From positions 310,001 through 374,000 of the forward strand of contig CAWCEN010000004.1 in NCBI GenBank assembly GCA_963794605.1: a stretch of 64,000 nucleotides of DNA, read 5' to 3'. Position numbers and translations under genes: made by a program. Below, piece by piece: positions 42,244 to 51,331 of the stretch (positions within the stretch are counted from its first letter, which is position 1; every line of letters begins with the position of its first letter). This DNA is from VAXT01 sp963794605 (GTDB lineage Bacteria; Actinomycetota; Thermoleophilia; Gaiellales; Gaiellaceae). The notes under the pieces were generated by a model. That model was given only the letters and a program-made list of their open reading frames with translations, made no database searches and was not told the origin of the DNA.

Positions 42244-45200
42244 CTAGCGATGGCCTCCGTTCGTACTTCCGCGCCGCCGCTTGGCGAGAGACAGGAGCCC
42301 GGCCAGCGGGGCGCAGACCTCGCACTTGTACGTCCTGACCGTCCCGTCCTCGCCTGCCGTGAAGACGGTGTAGCCGCCTCGGGCGAACTCCGCCGCGGTC
42401 AAGGGGCCGGCGTGGCCCCGCAGCAGCGACAGCAGTCGACCCGTCCGCGCCTCCCAGAGGCCTGCCGTTCCCGGCCCGGCGGTGACGACCCACCGGCCGT
42501 CGGAGCTGAACGCCGCGTCCTGGACGATCGCTCCATGACCTCTCAGGAGCACGCGCCTCTTCCCGGTGCGTGTGTCCCAGATGCGCGCGTCGTGGTCAGC
42601 GCTCGCCGTTACGACGAGCGTCCCGTCGGGGCTGTACTGCGCTGACGTCAGCCGATCGCGATGTCCGGCGAGCACGTGCTCGGTGCCGCCGGTGGCGACA
42701 CTCCAGATCCGCGCCTTCCCGTCTGCGCCGGCGGTCACCAGATGCTCGCCGTCGGGGCTGAACGACAGATCGACGGTGCCGCGCTTCCCAGTGAGCGTCC
42801 GCTCTCGATTGCCGTCTGCGACATTCCAGAGCACGACGCCTTCGGCCCCGGCGGTCGCCAGGCTCCGACCGTCCGGGCTGAATGCAACTGCCTCGGCCGG
42901 CTTCCGGGTACGGACCACGAGTCTCGGCGCGCCGCCCGCAGTCCAGATGCGCACGGTGCCGTCGGCCGACGCCGTCGCGACGCGACTTCCGTCCGCGCTG
43001 AGACTCGCGTCGCGGACGCCGCTTGCCTGAAGTGCCCGTGAGGAGCCGCCCCGCTGCCAGATTTGCGCGATCCCGCGCCCATCGGTCGTGACGAAGCGCT
43101 GCCCGTCCCCGGAGACGTCGAGACCCGTGAACGGTGCCTGCTGCCGGTCGACCACACGGAGCTCGGACGTAGTGCCCGAATCCCAGATGCGTGCCGTTCC
43201 GTCCTCGCCGTAGGTGAGAACACGGCGTCCGGTCCGGCTGAATGACGCACCCAGGACGTCGCCGTCGTGGCCGGCAAGGACGGCGACCGGGTTTCCCCGA
43301 TCGGTCTTCCAGACGCGCGCGGTGCCGTCGCGGCTCGACGTGACGAAGAAGAGGCCGCTCGGGCTGAACGCGATGCTGTGCAGCTGATCCGTGTGGCCCG
43401 TGGCGATCGCGGTCAGCGCGCCCCGTCGAGTGGCGACATTCCAGATACGCGCCGTGCCGTCTGCACTGGCTGTCCCTACGAACTGACCCTGCGGGCTAAC
43501 CGCCACGTCCACAACGCGCCCGTGGTGCCCGCTCAGCCGGTACGCCGGCCTCCCCCGGCGAAGATCCCACGTCTGGGCATTCCGGTCCGCGCTACCCGTC
43601 ACGAGCATCTCCTTTCGCGGACCGAAAGCCGCGCTGAGCACCTGGCTCGAGTGCGGCAACTCGAAGATCAGCGCACCGCTCGGCAGGCTGTACACGCGTG
43701 CGAAACGGTCGGCGCCGACCACGGCGAGATACTGGCCGTCGTTGCTGATCACGGCGTGCGCCGGTGCAGGCGTGGCGATCGTGCGGTGCGCTCTGTCGGG
43801 ATCGAGACTCCAGATTTGGGTCGTCCCGGCTGCCGTCGTCGTGACCAGGACGCGTCGGTCGGGCGAGAACACGAGGTCGACGACCGGCGAGCCATGCGGG
43901 AGCGTTTGGATCGGCTCCCCACTTCGGGTCCAGAGCTTCACAGTCCCGTCGCGGCTCGCCGTCGCGACGATCTTTCCGTCCGGACTGAACGCCGAGCCCG
44001 TCACTGCGCCTCGATGCCGCAGCACGGCCACTTGCTCGCCCAGTGTGGAGAAGATGCGTGCCGTTCCGTCTCCGTCGGCCGTCACGACGAGCGTCGAGCT
44101 TGGATCGTAGGCCGCCGCGTTCACGCGGCCGTTTCCGGCTTTGAGGATCGCTCGCTCTCGCGACGCCGCGAGCGAGTCACGAAGCGCGGTCTCAGCCGCG
44201 GCGGTCGGATCAAGTCGGGCCGCCTGTGCGGCGAGCCCGACGCTCTCGAGCGGATCCTGCGCGAGCAAGGCCGACGAGCGGGCGACGAGACTCGACGAAC
44301 GAGCCACGAGCTCGCGCGCGTGGGCTCTGTCCGCCGCGCGTCGGGCCTCGCGTCGCTGAGACAGCGCGTAGATCGCGACCGCCGTCATCGCCGCGAGTGC
44401 GAGCAACGCGGCGACGGCGACGATCGCCAATCGCCGGTGTCGCGTCTCGGCGGCCCGACGTTCGCGGTCGAGCTCCTGCTCTCGCCGCCAGGTAAGCACC
44501 GCCTCGCCGAGTACATCGTGGAAGATCTCGTACCGCGCTCCATTCGAGCCGGCGCCGTCGACCGTCCGCACGATTCGCTCTCGTCCCAGCGTCGAGAGCA
44601 CCGGGACCAGGTGCTCCTCGTCGACCGAGGCATACTCGGCGAGATCGCCGACGCCGTGAGCGATCTTCGCGCCGGAAGGCGTCACGAGAAAGCGGAACAC
44701 GTCCGCGGCGACGTCTCGTTGCTCGGACGTCAGCTCGTGCACGGCGCGCCGCAGATGCGCGCGAACGATCGACTCCGCGCCGCCCAGCGAGACGAGCGTC
44801 GCGGCGCGAAGACGATCCGAGCCTGCAGCTCGCTCCTCGTCCCAGATCCGCTCGAGCACGAGCTGCAGATACGCAGCCTCGATCCGTCCCGAGCTCGTCT
44901 CGTCCGCGGCGAGCCCGCGGCCGGCAGTTCCGAGATCGACCTGGCCCGCTGCCGTCTGATCGAGCACCGCCGCTACGAGCTCCGGCTCGACTTCGATCGA
45001 CTCGCCGGTGAGCTCGTTGAAGCGTTCCACCGGCCGAACGACCGCCTCGCGCGCGGATCGGCGATCGAGGTGGTCGAGTCGGAGGTAGTTCGCGAACAAG
45101 CCGGGGATCCGGCCCTTGAAACGGTCGAGTTTCGACAGTGCGTCGTCACGCAGCGACAGCAGGACACGAACACGAAGACGCGGCTGGGTGACCAGGTCGG

Positions 45201-45684
45201 GCAGCTCCACCGCGAAACCGCTCTCGGCTTCGTGGTAGAGGAAGTACTCCTCGGCCTGGTCGAGGATCAGCAGCAGGTCGCAGGCGAATGCATCCGCCCA
45301 CCGGCCAAGCGTGTCGGCGAGTGGCTCGCCGTCCCTCACGTCGAGCAGCGCCGAGCCGAACTGCGCGGCCAGAGCATCGCGCACGGCCGCGCGCAGGCCT
45401 CGGGTCGGCTCCTCGCTCCAGCCGTCGAAGACGACGACGGTGAACTCGGGGTGTCCGCGCTCCTCGACGTTTCGCCGCGCCTGTTCGCGGAGGCGATGGG
45501 CGACGCCCGCCCTCAGCACGGACGTCTTCCCGACGCCGCTCGGACCGTAGAGAACCGTCAGCCTCGCGGCCAGGAGGTTCTCGGCGATAATCGCGCTCTC
45601 CCGCTCGCGACCGAAGAAGAGCAGCGCGTCGAGGCCGCTGTCCTCGAACGGCACGAGCCCCTTGTAGGGACTGTCGGGGTTCAC
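42244..45684 (-). CDS. Membrane-anchored STAND P-loop NTPase with WD40 repeats
   Basis: 1146 aa. N-terminus PYKGLVPFEDSGLDALLFFG is the start of the novel STAND (nSTAND1) NTPase type. Walker A LYGPSGVGKTSVLRAG (about 45-60), Walker B LLLILDQAEEYF (about 145-156), then a helical winged region. One membrane helix (LAIVAVAALLALAAMTAVAI, about 405-430). The rest (about 495-1125) is about 15 WD40 repeats (for example AFSPDGKIVATASRDGTVKLW), enough for two propellers, ending CEVC near the C-terminus. STAND proteins switch on ligand binding and oligomerise; WD40 is the likely sensor. It overlaps the upstream SARP-SIR2 gene by 4 nt. Confidence 0.93.
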   Translation of the reverse strand: MNPDSPYKGLVPFEDSGLDALLFFGRERESAIIAENLLAARLTVLYGPSGVGKTSVLRAGVAHRLREQARRNVEERGHPEFTVVVFDGWSEEPTRGLRAAVRDALAAQFGSALLDVRDGEPLADTLGRWADAFACDLLLILDQAEEYFLYHEAESGFAVELPDLVTQPRLRVRVLLSLRDDALSKLDRFKGRIPGLFANYLRLDHLDRRSAREAVVRPVERFNELTGESIEVEPELVAAVLDQTAAGQVDLGTAGRGLAADETSSGRIEAAYLQLVLERIWDEERAAGSDRLRAATLVSLGGAESIVRAHLRRAVHELTSEQRDVAADVFRFLVTPSGAKIAHGVGDLAEYASVDEEHLVPVLSTLGRERIVRTVDGAGSNGARYEIFHDVLGEAVLTWRREQELDRERRAAETRHRRLAIVAVAALLALAAMTAVAIYALSQRREARRAADRAHARELVARSSSLVARSSALLAQDPLESVGLAAQAARLDPTAAAETALRDSLAASRERAILKAGNGRVNAAAYDPSSTLVVTADGDGTARIFSTLGEQVAVLRHRGAVTGSAFSPDGKIVATASRDGTVKLWTRSGEPIQTLPHGSPVVDLVFSPDRRVLVTTTAAGTTQIWSLDPDRAHRTIATPAPAHAVISNDGQYLAVVGADRFARVYSLPSGALIFELPHSSQVLSAAFGPRKEMLVTGSADRNAQTWDLRRGRPAYRLSGHHGRVVDVAVSPQGQFVGTASADGTARIWNVATRRGALTAIATGHTDQLHSIAFSPSGLFFVTSSRDGTARVWKTDRGNPVAVLAGHDGDVLGASFSRTGRRVLTYGEDGTARIWDSGTTSELRVVDRQQAPFTGLDVSGDGQRFVTTDGRGIAQIWQRGGSSRALQASGVRDASLSADGSRVATASADGTVRIWTAGGAPRLVVRTRKPAEAVAFSPDGRSLATAGAEGVVLWNVADGNRERTLTGKRGTVDLSFSPDGEHLVTAGADGKARIWSVATGGTEHVLAGHRDRLTSAQYSPDGTLVVTASADHDARIWDTRTGKRRVLLRGHGAIVQDAAFSSDGRWVVTAGPGTAGLWEARTGRLLSLLRGHAGPLTAAEFARGGYTVFTAGEDGTVRTYKCEVCAPLAGLLSLAKRRRGSTNGGHR

Positions 45685-47312
45685 GCGGGTGCAACCTCCG
45701 CGAGGCGACGCTCGACGTCGGCGACGAAGTCTTCGAGCGGAACGTCGTAGAGATCGACGCCTCGCCGGCGCCAGAATTCGTGCTGAATCGGATGCGCGCC
45801 CGGTAGCACCGCCCAGGACCTGTAGCTGATCGGCTCGTCACCGAAGACCCTGTGCAGGAACACGCGCAGGCTCCACTCGACGACCGGATACGAGATGAAG
45901 AGCAAGTGGCTGCGGCGCAGTTTTGCGGCCAAGGTGACCGGCACGACGCTCGCCAGGTCGCTCTGGGCGAGGTACCCGATGTAGTCGTCCTCGCTCACGA
46001 CGAAGCTCTCGCGATCGCGCTCGGGCCGCGAATCGACGCCGCCGTGCACTTTCAGGATCACCGGCCTCTCTGCGAGTGACAGCTCCGCGTACGCGTTCGG
46101 GACGGCGACGACCGTCTCAGACCCGTCAGGCGCCTGGTGGAGGAACTTTCCTCGATTCGGGCCGAGCGCGACGAACGAGACGACGTCCACTTCCTCGCCG
46201 CGCTCCTCGAATGCCCGCTCGAGCGCGCTGCCGTAGGCAGTCGTGACGAGGAGCTGGTGCTCGGCGCCACGGGCTCGGGCCTGCTCGGGCAGGCCTGCGA
46301 GGAAGCGCTCGACGGGACCTGGCTCGTCACCCTCGGCGAAGAGCTCGTGGAGCTGGTCGTACAACGGGCCGACGCCCTGTGTGACTGCCACGTACTGCGA
46401 AACCCGCGTCAGGTCCCCGCGGTGCTCTTCGGGCAAGTCGAAGGCCTCGGCCAGCCGGCCGGCGAGGCTCTGCCCGTTTTCCGAGGACGGACCCGGGCCG
46501 AGCACGTGCACGAGCCGACCCGAGAGCAGCGCGCGGACGATTTCCCCGAGCCGGTCCTCCCCCGCCCCCGGGACCGCCTGCGGCTGGAGCGCCGACTCCT
46601 GACGGAGGATCGATGCATGCAGCTGTTGCAGCGAAGGGGTCGGCTCGATACCGAGCTCATCGACGAGCATCTTGCGCGCGTCCTGGTAGGCCTGGAGCGC
46701 CTCCGCCTGTCGGCCACTGCGGTAGAGCGCGAGCATGAGCTGGCCGCGCGGGCGCTCACGGAGGGGGTTCTGGCGTACGAGCGACTCGAGCTCACCGACG
46801 AGCTCGGCCGCGCCGCCGAGCTCCAGCTGCGCCTCCATCCGCTCCTCGATCGCGGTCAGGCGAAGCTCCTCGAGCCGCGCCGCCTCGTTCTGGGCGAACG
46901 GCTCGTACGCAAAGTCGCCGAGAGGCGGACCGCGCCAGAGCTGAAGCGCTTCGCCCACGAGGCCGGCTCGGCGTTCGGCCTCCGCTGAGCGGGCCTCGTT
47001 CACGAGCTGTTCGAAGCGACGTGCGTCGACCGCGCCCTTCTCCGCATTGAGCGCGTAGCCGGGAGCTCGGGTCTCGACCACCTCCGGTCCGAGCGCCTTT
47101 CGGAGCTGTGAGACCGCGTTCTGGAGCGAGGTGGCCGCGGTCGGCGGCGGGCTCTCACCCCAGAGGTAGGTGATGAGCCGTTCGCTCGGCACGACCTCGC
47201 CGACGTGGATCGCCAGCAGAGCCAGTACTGCGCGTTGCCGCTGGCCGCCGAGCGCGAGGGCCTTCTCGCCGTCCCACACCTCGACGGGACCGAGGATCCG
47301 AAACTCGAGCAT
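45681..47312 (-). CDS. SARP-type regulator (BTAD) fused to a SIR2-like domain
   Basis: 543 aa. Residues about 1-95: OmpR-type winged helix (LEFRILGPVEVWDGEKALAL; SLQNAVSQLRKALGPEVVET). About 95-250: bacterial transcriptional activator domain (EALQAYQDARKMLVDELGIE, PTPSLQQLHASILRQ). About 260-540: SIR2-like NAD-binding fold (VHVLGPGPSSENGQSLAGRL; LLVTTAYGSALERAF; PVILKVHGGVDSR; LLFISYPVVEWSLRVFLHRV). The position after TT that is Asn in NAD-cleaving SIR2 proteins is Ala here. It probably senses or binds a nucleotide and regulates transcription. Its stop overlaps the STAND-WD40 start. Confidence 0.92.
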   Translation of the reverse strand: MLEFRILGPVEVWDGEKALALGGQRQRAVLALLAIHVGEVVPSERLITYLWGESPPPTAATSLQNAVSQLRKALGPEVVETRAPGYALNAEKGAVDARRFEQLVNEARSAEAERRAGLVGEALQLWRGPPLGDFAYEPFAQNEAARLEELRLTAIEERMEAQLELGGAAELVGELESLVRQNPLRERPRGQLMLALYRSGRQAEALQAYQDARKMLVDELGIEPTPSLQQLHASILRQESALQPQAVPGAGEDRLGEIVRALLSGRLVHVLGPGPSSENGQSLAGRLAEAFDLPEEHRGDLTRVSQYVAVTQGVGPLYDQLHELFAEGDEPGPVERFLAGLPEQARARGAEHQLLVTTAYGSALERAFEERGEEVDVVSFVALGPNRGKFLHQAPDGSETVVAVPNAYAELSLAERPVILKVHGGVDSRPERDRESFVVSEDDYIGYLAQSDLASVVPVTLAAKLRRSHLLFISYPVVEWSLRVFLHRVFGDEPISYRSWAVLPGAHPIQHEFWRRRGVDLYDVPLEDFVADVERRLAEVAPA

Positions 47313-47412
47313 GCGGTGGTTGTAACACCTGTCAGCACGGCCAACAAACGCCGTTAGCGGCCGGTTGGTGGGCCGTGACTAGGCGGTTTGGACCTCTTTC
47401 GACGGTGGCGGC
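47313..47412. promoter_or_regulatory. Divergent regulatory gap (SARP-SIR2 / M23 peptidase)
   Basis: A 100-bp gap. On the minus strand GGTGTTACAA (47329-47320) lies 7 nt before the SARP ATG; the same 10-mer occurs at the rex start. CACGGCC (47336-47342) pairs with GGCCGTG (47371-47377), an inverted repeat that could be an operator for the SARP or the peptidase gene. Confidence 0.5.
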
Positions 47413-48420
47413 ATGGAAACCGCCACCGCACACATCAGCAGGCGTTGCAGGCCGATCATCGCCTCCGCCGTCATTGCTTCAGCACTGCTCGCCTCGATTG
47501 CAGCCCGCACTCCCGCTGCATCGGGAACCCCCTCAGTAGGAGCCCACTTCACCGAGACCCGCGCAGTTGCCCACCGCCGATCCGTCCGACCCGGTTACGG
47601 CTGGCCGGTCAAGCCCTTCAACCGCCAGCACCCGGTGAGGGCGTACCTGAACGATCCGCGCAACGGGCATGGCGACGCGAAGAGCTTCCACTTCGGGATC
47701 GACATCACAGCCCCGACCGGGACTGCCGTCTATGCAGTCGCGGCAGGCAAGGCCTTCGTGACGCGCGGCCGCCCGGCCGTCGCCGTCCGCGGGGCGAGCC
47801 ACACCTTCGGCTACTGGCACATCAAGCCCGCAGTCCGCAACCACCAACTAGTCCGCCTGCACCAGCTCCTCGGCTACATCGTCGACGAGGGCAGCGGCAA
47901 GCACGTCCACTTCGCGGAGCGCGACCAGCGCGGCCGGTACCTGAACCCGCTTCGCCAGGGCGGGCTCGGCCCCTACGGCGACCGTACTCCGCCGCGCGTC
48001 GCCTCGGTCGAGTTCATTCGCAACGGACGCGAGGTCGACGCCAGAGCTCTGACCGGCCGGGTCGACGTCGTGGCCGAGATCTATGACGCGACGCCGATGC
48101 GCGTGCCCGCGCCCTGGTCGAACATGCCCGTCACGCCGGCGACGGTCGGCTGGAGCCTCTCGCACGGCGGGCGGCACATCCGCGCCGAGCGGACGATCAT
48201 CAACTCGGATCACATGCTGCCGGCGAGGTTGTACGACGCGATCTATGCGTACGGCACGACTCAGAACTGGGTCGGCGCTCCCGGTCACTATCGCTTCTAC
48301 ATCGCCCGCGGGCTCGAGGCGTCACGACTCCCGGGCGGCATCAGCCGGCTCCGGATCGACGCCTCAGACACGCGGGGCAACAGGACCGTCGCGCAGGTCG
48401 AGATCGCTCGGGCCGCCTAG
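47413..48420 (+). CDS. Secreted M23-family peptidase
   Basis: 335 aa. Signal peptide (IIASAVIASALLASIAARTP). LytM/M23 zinc-peptidase core: HFGIDITAPTGTAVYAVAAG (HxxxD) and the distal GSGKHVHFAERD (HxH). In between is ASHTFGYWHIKPAVRN. A C-terminal beta domain (VASVEFIRNGREVDARALTG ... RIDASDTRGNRTVAQVEIA) follows. Such enzymes cut peptidoglycan cross-bridges. Start ATG with GGTGGCGGC upstream. Monocistronic by appearance. Confidence 0.88.
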   Translation: METATAHISRRCRPIIASAVIASALLASIAARTPAASGTPSVGAHFTETRAVAHRRSVRPGYGWPVKPFNRQHPVRAYLNDPRNGHGDAKSFHFGIDITAPTGTAVYAVAAGKAFVTRGRPAVAVRGASHTFGYWHIKPAVRNHQLVRLHQLLGYIVDEGSGKHVHFAERDQRGRYLNPLRQGGLGPYGDRTPPRVASVEFIRNGREVDARALTGRVDVVAEIYDATPMRVPAPWSNMPVTPATVGWSLSHGGRHIRAERTIINSDHMLPARLYDAIYAYGTTQNWVGAPGHYRFYIARGLEASRLPGGISRLRIDASDTRGNRTVAQVEIARAA

Positions 48421-48462
48421 CGGACGAGCTCAACACGGAGTGAGGCCGCTTCATGGGCGGCC

Positions 48463-49872
48463 TCACCGCTGTTGGAGCGACCCGAGGCCGTAGACGCTCT
48501 CGCTCCCGACGAGGTAGACGCGCTGGGAGTCGGCGACGATGGGCGAGTACTGGCCGTCCGGAAACTGCCAGACCGGCTTGCCGGTTCGCGCGTTGAGGGC
48601 GTACGTGCGATACGGCCCGTCCTCTACGTGACGCTGATGACTGTTCGTGAACTTCCCGAACGTCGAGTAGTAGACGAGCCCGGCCATGACCGTCGGCGCT
48701 CCCGAGATTCCGCCGGTCGCGTCGTGGCGCCAGCGCAGATCCCCGGTCCCGGCGTCGAAGGCGGAGAAGTATCCGTCCCACGTCCCGACGTAGACCTTCT
48801 CGTCCCAAACTGCCGCAGCCGTATAGACGTACGTGCCGGCGCGCTGCGCCCACAGAAGCCGTCCGGATCTCGCCCCGAAGGCGTAGAGCGTTCCGTCGGC
48901 ATTGCCGATGTAGACGCGTCCGTAGGCAACCGTCGGGGCCGCGTAGAAGTACTCGCGTCGTCCGAACCTGGAGAACGACGCCGCCTCCCAGCGCAGTCTC
49001 CCGCTGAGCGCGTCGAGCGCGAGCACGTGGCCGTCGTCGGTCCCCGCGAACACGGTCCCGGAGTCGTACGCCGGCGAGCTGGTGATCGACGCGCTCGCGT
49101 CGTACGTCCAGCGGACCTTGCCGGTGCGGGCGTTCAGGGCATAGAACATCCCATCCCAGGAACCGAAGTAGAGAAGCTTCCCGACGGCGAGCGGCGACGT
49201 CTCCACCGCTGAGGCGTCCCGTCGCCAGAGCTCGCGCCCGGTGTCAGCGTCCCACGCGACGACGAACCCTCGCGCGCCTGGTGTGTGACGCGCGCAGGGA
49301 AGGGCCAGCGAGAAGGACTGGTAGACGACATGGTGGGCGAGCATCGGAGAGGCCGGCGAGCAGTGGTCGACGCGCTTCCTCCAGACGATTCGGCCGGTTG
49401 CGGCCTCGAGGGCGTAGAAATCGCCTCTGAACGAGCTGACGTAGACGCGCCCATACGCAACTGACGGTGGGAACTCGACCACGCTGCGCGTATTGACCCG
49501 CCAGAGCTCTCTGAACGGCGGCCGGTGCCGGAAGGGAGATAGGTGCGTTCGTTGCAGGTCACGGCCGTAAGTCGGCCACGGCTCCTCACGGCTGATCGGG
49601 CTCCGAGCGTGCAACTTCGGCGAGAACTCGATCGTCGGCGAGCCGCGCACATCGCGAGAACGCGTTTCGTGCCACCCCCATACCCCGAGACCCGCACCGC
49701 CCGCGAGCGCAAGGAGCGCGAAGGAGCAGAGCAGCAGTCGTAGCCGTGGCGCGCGGCCTCGAAGCAGCGCCCACAGCACCAACGAAGCGGCTCCGACCAC
49801 GAGGAAGAAGACGGCCGCGCTCTCGACGGCTCGTTCGAGGGAAACCGCGATTCGCCAGAGTAGCGGCCGCAT
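48463..49872 (-). CDS. Membrane-anchored PQQ-like beta-propeller protein
   Basis: 469 aa from the ATG at 49872. Two N-terminal membrane helices (AVFFLVVGAASLVLWALLRG; LLLCSFALLALAGGAGLGVW), then at least seven PQQ-binding-like propeller blades each with the AxxGxxxW pattern (ALEAATGRIVWRKRV; AWDADTGRELWRRD; ALNARTGKVRWTYD; AFDAGTGDLRWRHD). Extracellular by topology. Could assemble proteins or bind ligands; real PQQ-dehydrogenase activity is not indicated. Divergent from the DMFase-like gene with a 76-bp shared gap. Confidence 0.88.
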   Translation of the reverse strand: MRPLLWRIAVSLERAVESAAVFFLVVGAASLVLWALLRGRAPRLRLLLCSFALLALAGGAGLGVWGWHETRSRDVRGSPTIEFSPKLHARSPISREEPWPTYGRDLQRTHLSPFRHRPPFRELWRVNTRSVVEFPPSVAYGRVYVSSFRGDFYALEAATGRIVWRKRVDHCSPASPMLAHHVVYQSFSLALPCARHTPGARGFVVAWDADTGRELWRRDASAVETSPLAVGKLLYFGSWDGMFYALNARTGKVRWTYDASASITSSPAYDSGTVFAGTDDGHVLALDALSGRLRWEAASFSRFGRREYFYAAPTVAYGRVYIGNADGTLYAFGARSGRLLWAQRAGTYVYTAAAVWDEKVYVGTWDGYFSAFDAGTGDLRWRHDATGGISGAPTVMAGLVYYSTFGKFTNSHQRHVEDGPYRTYALNARTGKPVWQFPDGQYSPIVADSQRVYLVGSESVYGLGSLQQR

Positions 49873-49948
49873 TGCACGCGGTGGGCTTCTAGCCGCGGTG
49901 TGAGCAGCCCGTGAGCCACGTGTGAGGGCCGTGCTCGACGGTGGAGCC

Positions 49949-51259
49949 ATGTTCAAGCAAGCCTCACACTCGGGTTCACGCGGGCCCCTGCGCCGCACGG
50001 TGCAAATCGCACTTCTGGCCATGGCTTTGCCCATGGCCATCGGCACGAGCACGACCCATGCGGTTGCCGGGTTCAGCCTCGACGGCGACGATGCGAGGCT
50101 CAGGCCTTCGAAAAAACCCGTCATCGAGGCCGCGTTCCCGCGCGAGAGCTATCAGTCGGGATCGGTCGCGCGACTCGTGATCTTCTCGCGATTGGCACGG
50201 AACGTGTCCGTGCAAGTCTTCCAGGCCGGTACGGAAACCCGACCCATGAAGCCGCGTGACGAGATGTACGGAACGCCCGTCACCGATGTGAAGCAACTTG
50301 GCACCGTGCGCAAGACCCAAGCGATCGCAGTTCCGATACCCGAGGCTCCGAGCGGCGTCTACTTCGCAAAGCTCACGGGCTCGGGAAATCGAGTCGGCTA
50401 TGCACCGTTCATCCTTCGACCACGCCGTCTCGGCGAGAACCGCGTCGCGCTCGTCCTGCCGACTCTCTCGTGGCAGGCGTACAACTTCCACGACGACAAC
50501 GGCGACGGGCAAGCGGACACCTGGTACGCCAGCTCGAAAGTGAAATCCGTACGTCTCGGCCGGCCCTTCGACCAGCGAGGTGTTCCCCCGAACTACAAGT
50601 ACTACGAGCAGCCGTTCCTCAGATGGCTCGTCGCGAACGACAAGGGAGTCGATTACCTCGCCCAGTCAGACGTAGCCAGAGCGAACGGACGGAAGCTTGC
50701 CGCCGCCTACGACCTGGTCATCTTCTCGGGCCATCACGAATACGTGACCGACCGAGAGTACGACGCGGCCGTCGGCTTCCGGAATCGCGGGGGGAATCTG
50801 ATGTTCCTCTCGGCGAACAACTTCTTCTGGCGGACGGTCATCAGCCACAACCGCATGACCCGGGTCGCGAAGTGGCGGGATGTCGGCCGTCCCGAAGCCG
50901 CCCTGATCGGAGTTCAGTACATCGGCAACGACGACGGCACTCATCGGGACGCCTACCACGTTCGGGACGTCGAGAGCGCACCGTGGCTCTTCGCGGGCAC
51001 GAACCTGACGGTCGGCTCGCCGATCTCGAGCTTCGGCATCGAAATCGACAAGACGGCTCCGAGCTCTCCACGTGGCACGCATGTCCTGGCAGAGCTCCCG
51101 AACCTGCTCGGGCCCGGCAGAACCGGTCAGATGACCTACTACGAGAAGAAAGGCGCAAAGGTTTTCGCCGTAGGTGCCTTCACCCTCGCCGGCGACGTCT
51201 GGAAGCCTCGGGTCAAAGTGATGATCGTGAACCTCTGGGAGCAGCTCTCCCAGCCGTAA
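49949..51259 (+). CDS. Secreted protein with N,N-dimethylformamidase beta-like domain
   Basis: 436 aa from the ATG at 49949 (GGTGGAG just upstream; a GTG 27 nt earlier is less likely). Signal peptide (ALLAMALPMAIGTSTTHAVA). The core resembles the large-subunit C-domain of DMFase: NRVALVLPTLSWQAYNFHDD, LVIFSGHHEYVTDREYDAAV, RGGNLMFLSANNFFWRTV. Members bind a mononuclear iron in DMFase, but many secreted relatives have no known substrate. Function therefore open. Confidence 0.82.
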   Translation: MFKQASHSGSRGPLRRTVQIALLAMALPMAIGTSTTHAVAGFSLDGDDARLRPSKKPVIEAAFPRESYQSGSVARLVIFSRLARNVSVQVFQAGTETRPMKPRDEMYGTPVTDVKQLGTVRKTQAIAVPIPEAPSGVYFAKLTGSGNRVGYAPFILRPRRLGENRVALVLPTLSWQAYNFHDDNGDGQADTWYASSKVKSVRLGRPFDQRGVPPNYKYYEQPFLRWLVANDKGVDYLAQSDVARANGRKLAAAYDLVIFSGHHEYVTDREYDAAVGFRNRGGNLMFLSANNFFWRTVISHNRMTRVAKWRDVGRPEAALIGVQYIGNDDGTHRDAYHVRDVESAPWLFAGTNLTVGSPISSFGIEIDKTAPSSPRGTHVLAELPNLLGPGRTGQMTYYEKKGAKVFAVGAFTLAGDVWKPRVKVMIVNLWEQLSQP

Positions 51260-51331
51260 CTCTGATTCTTGGCTCACCGTCCGGCGCGGCTCCGACCGCG
51301 CCTGACCAGGAGGGCCTCTCCGTTCTGACTG

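Noticed and set aside
43267..45750. 827-codon plus-strand ORF opposite the STAND-WD40 gene
   Set aside because: A high-GC shadow; the minus strand has P-loop and WD40 repeats.
48463..49872. PQQ-dependent dehydrogenase
   Set aside because: The propeller blades are present, but there is no sign of catalytic or cofactor-specific residues; the protein is short and membrane-anchored.
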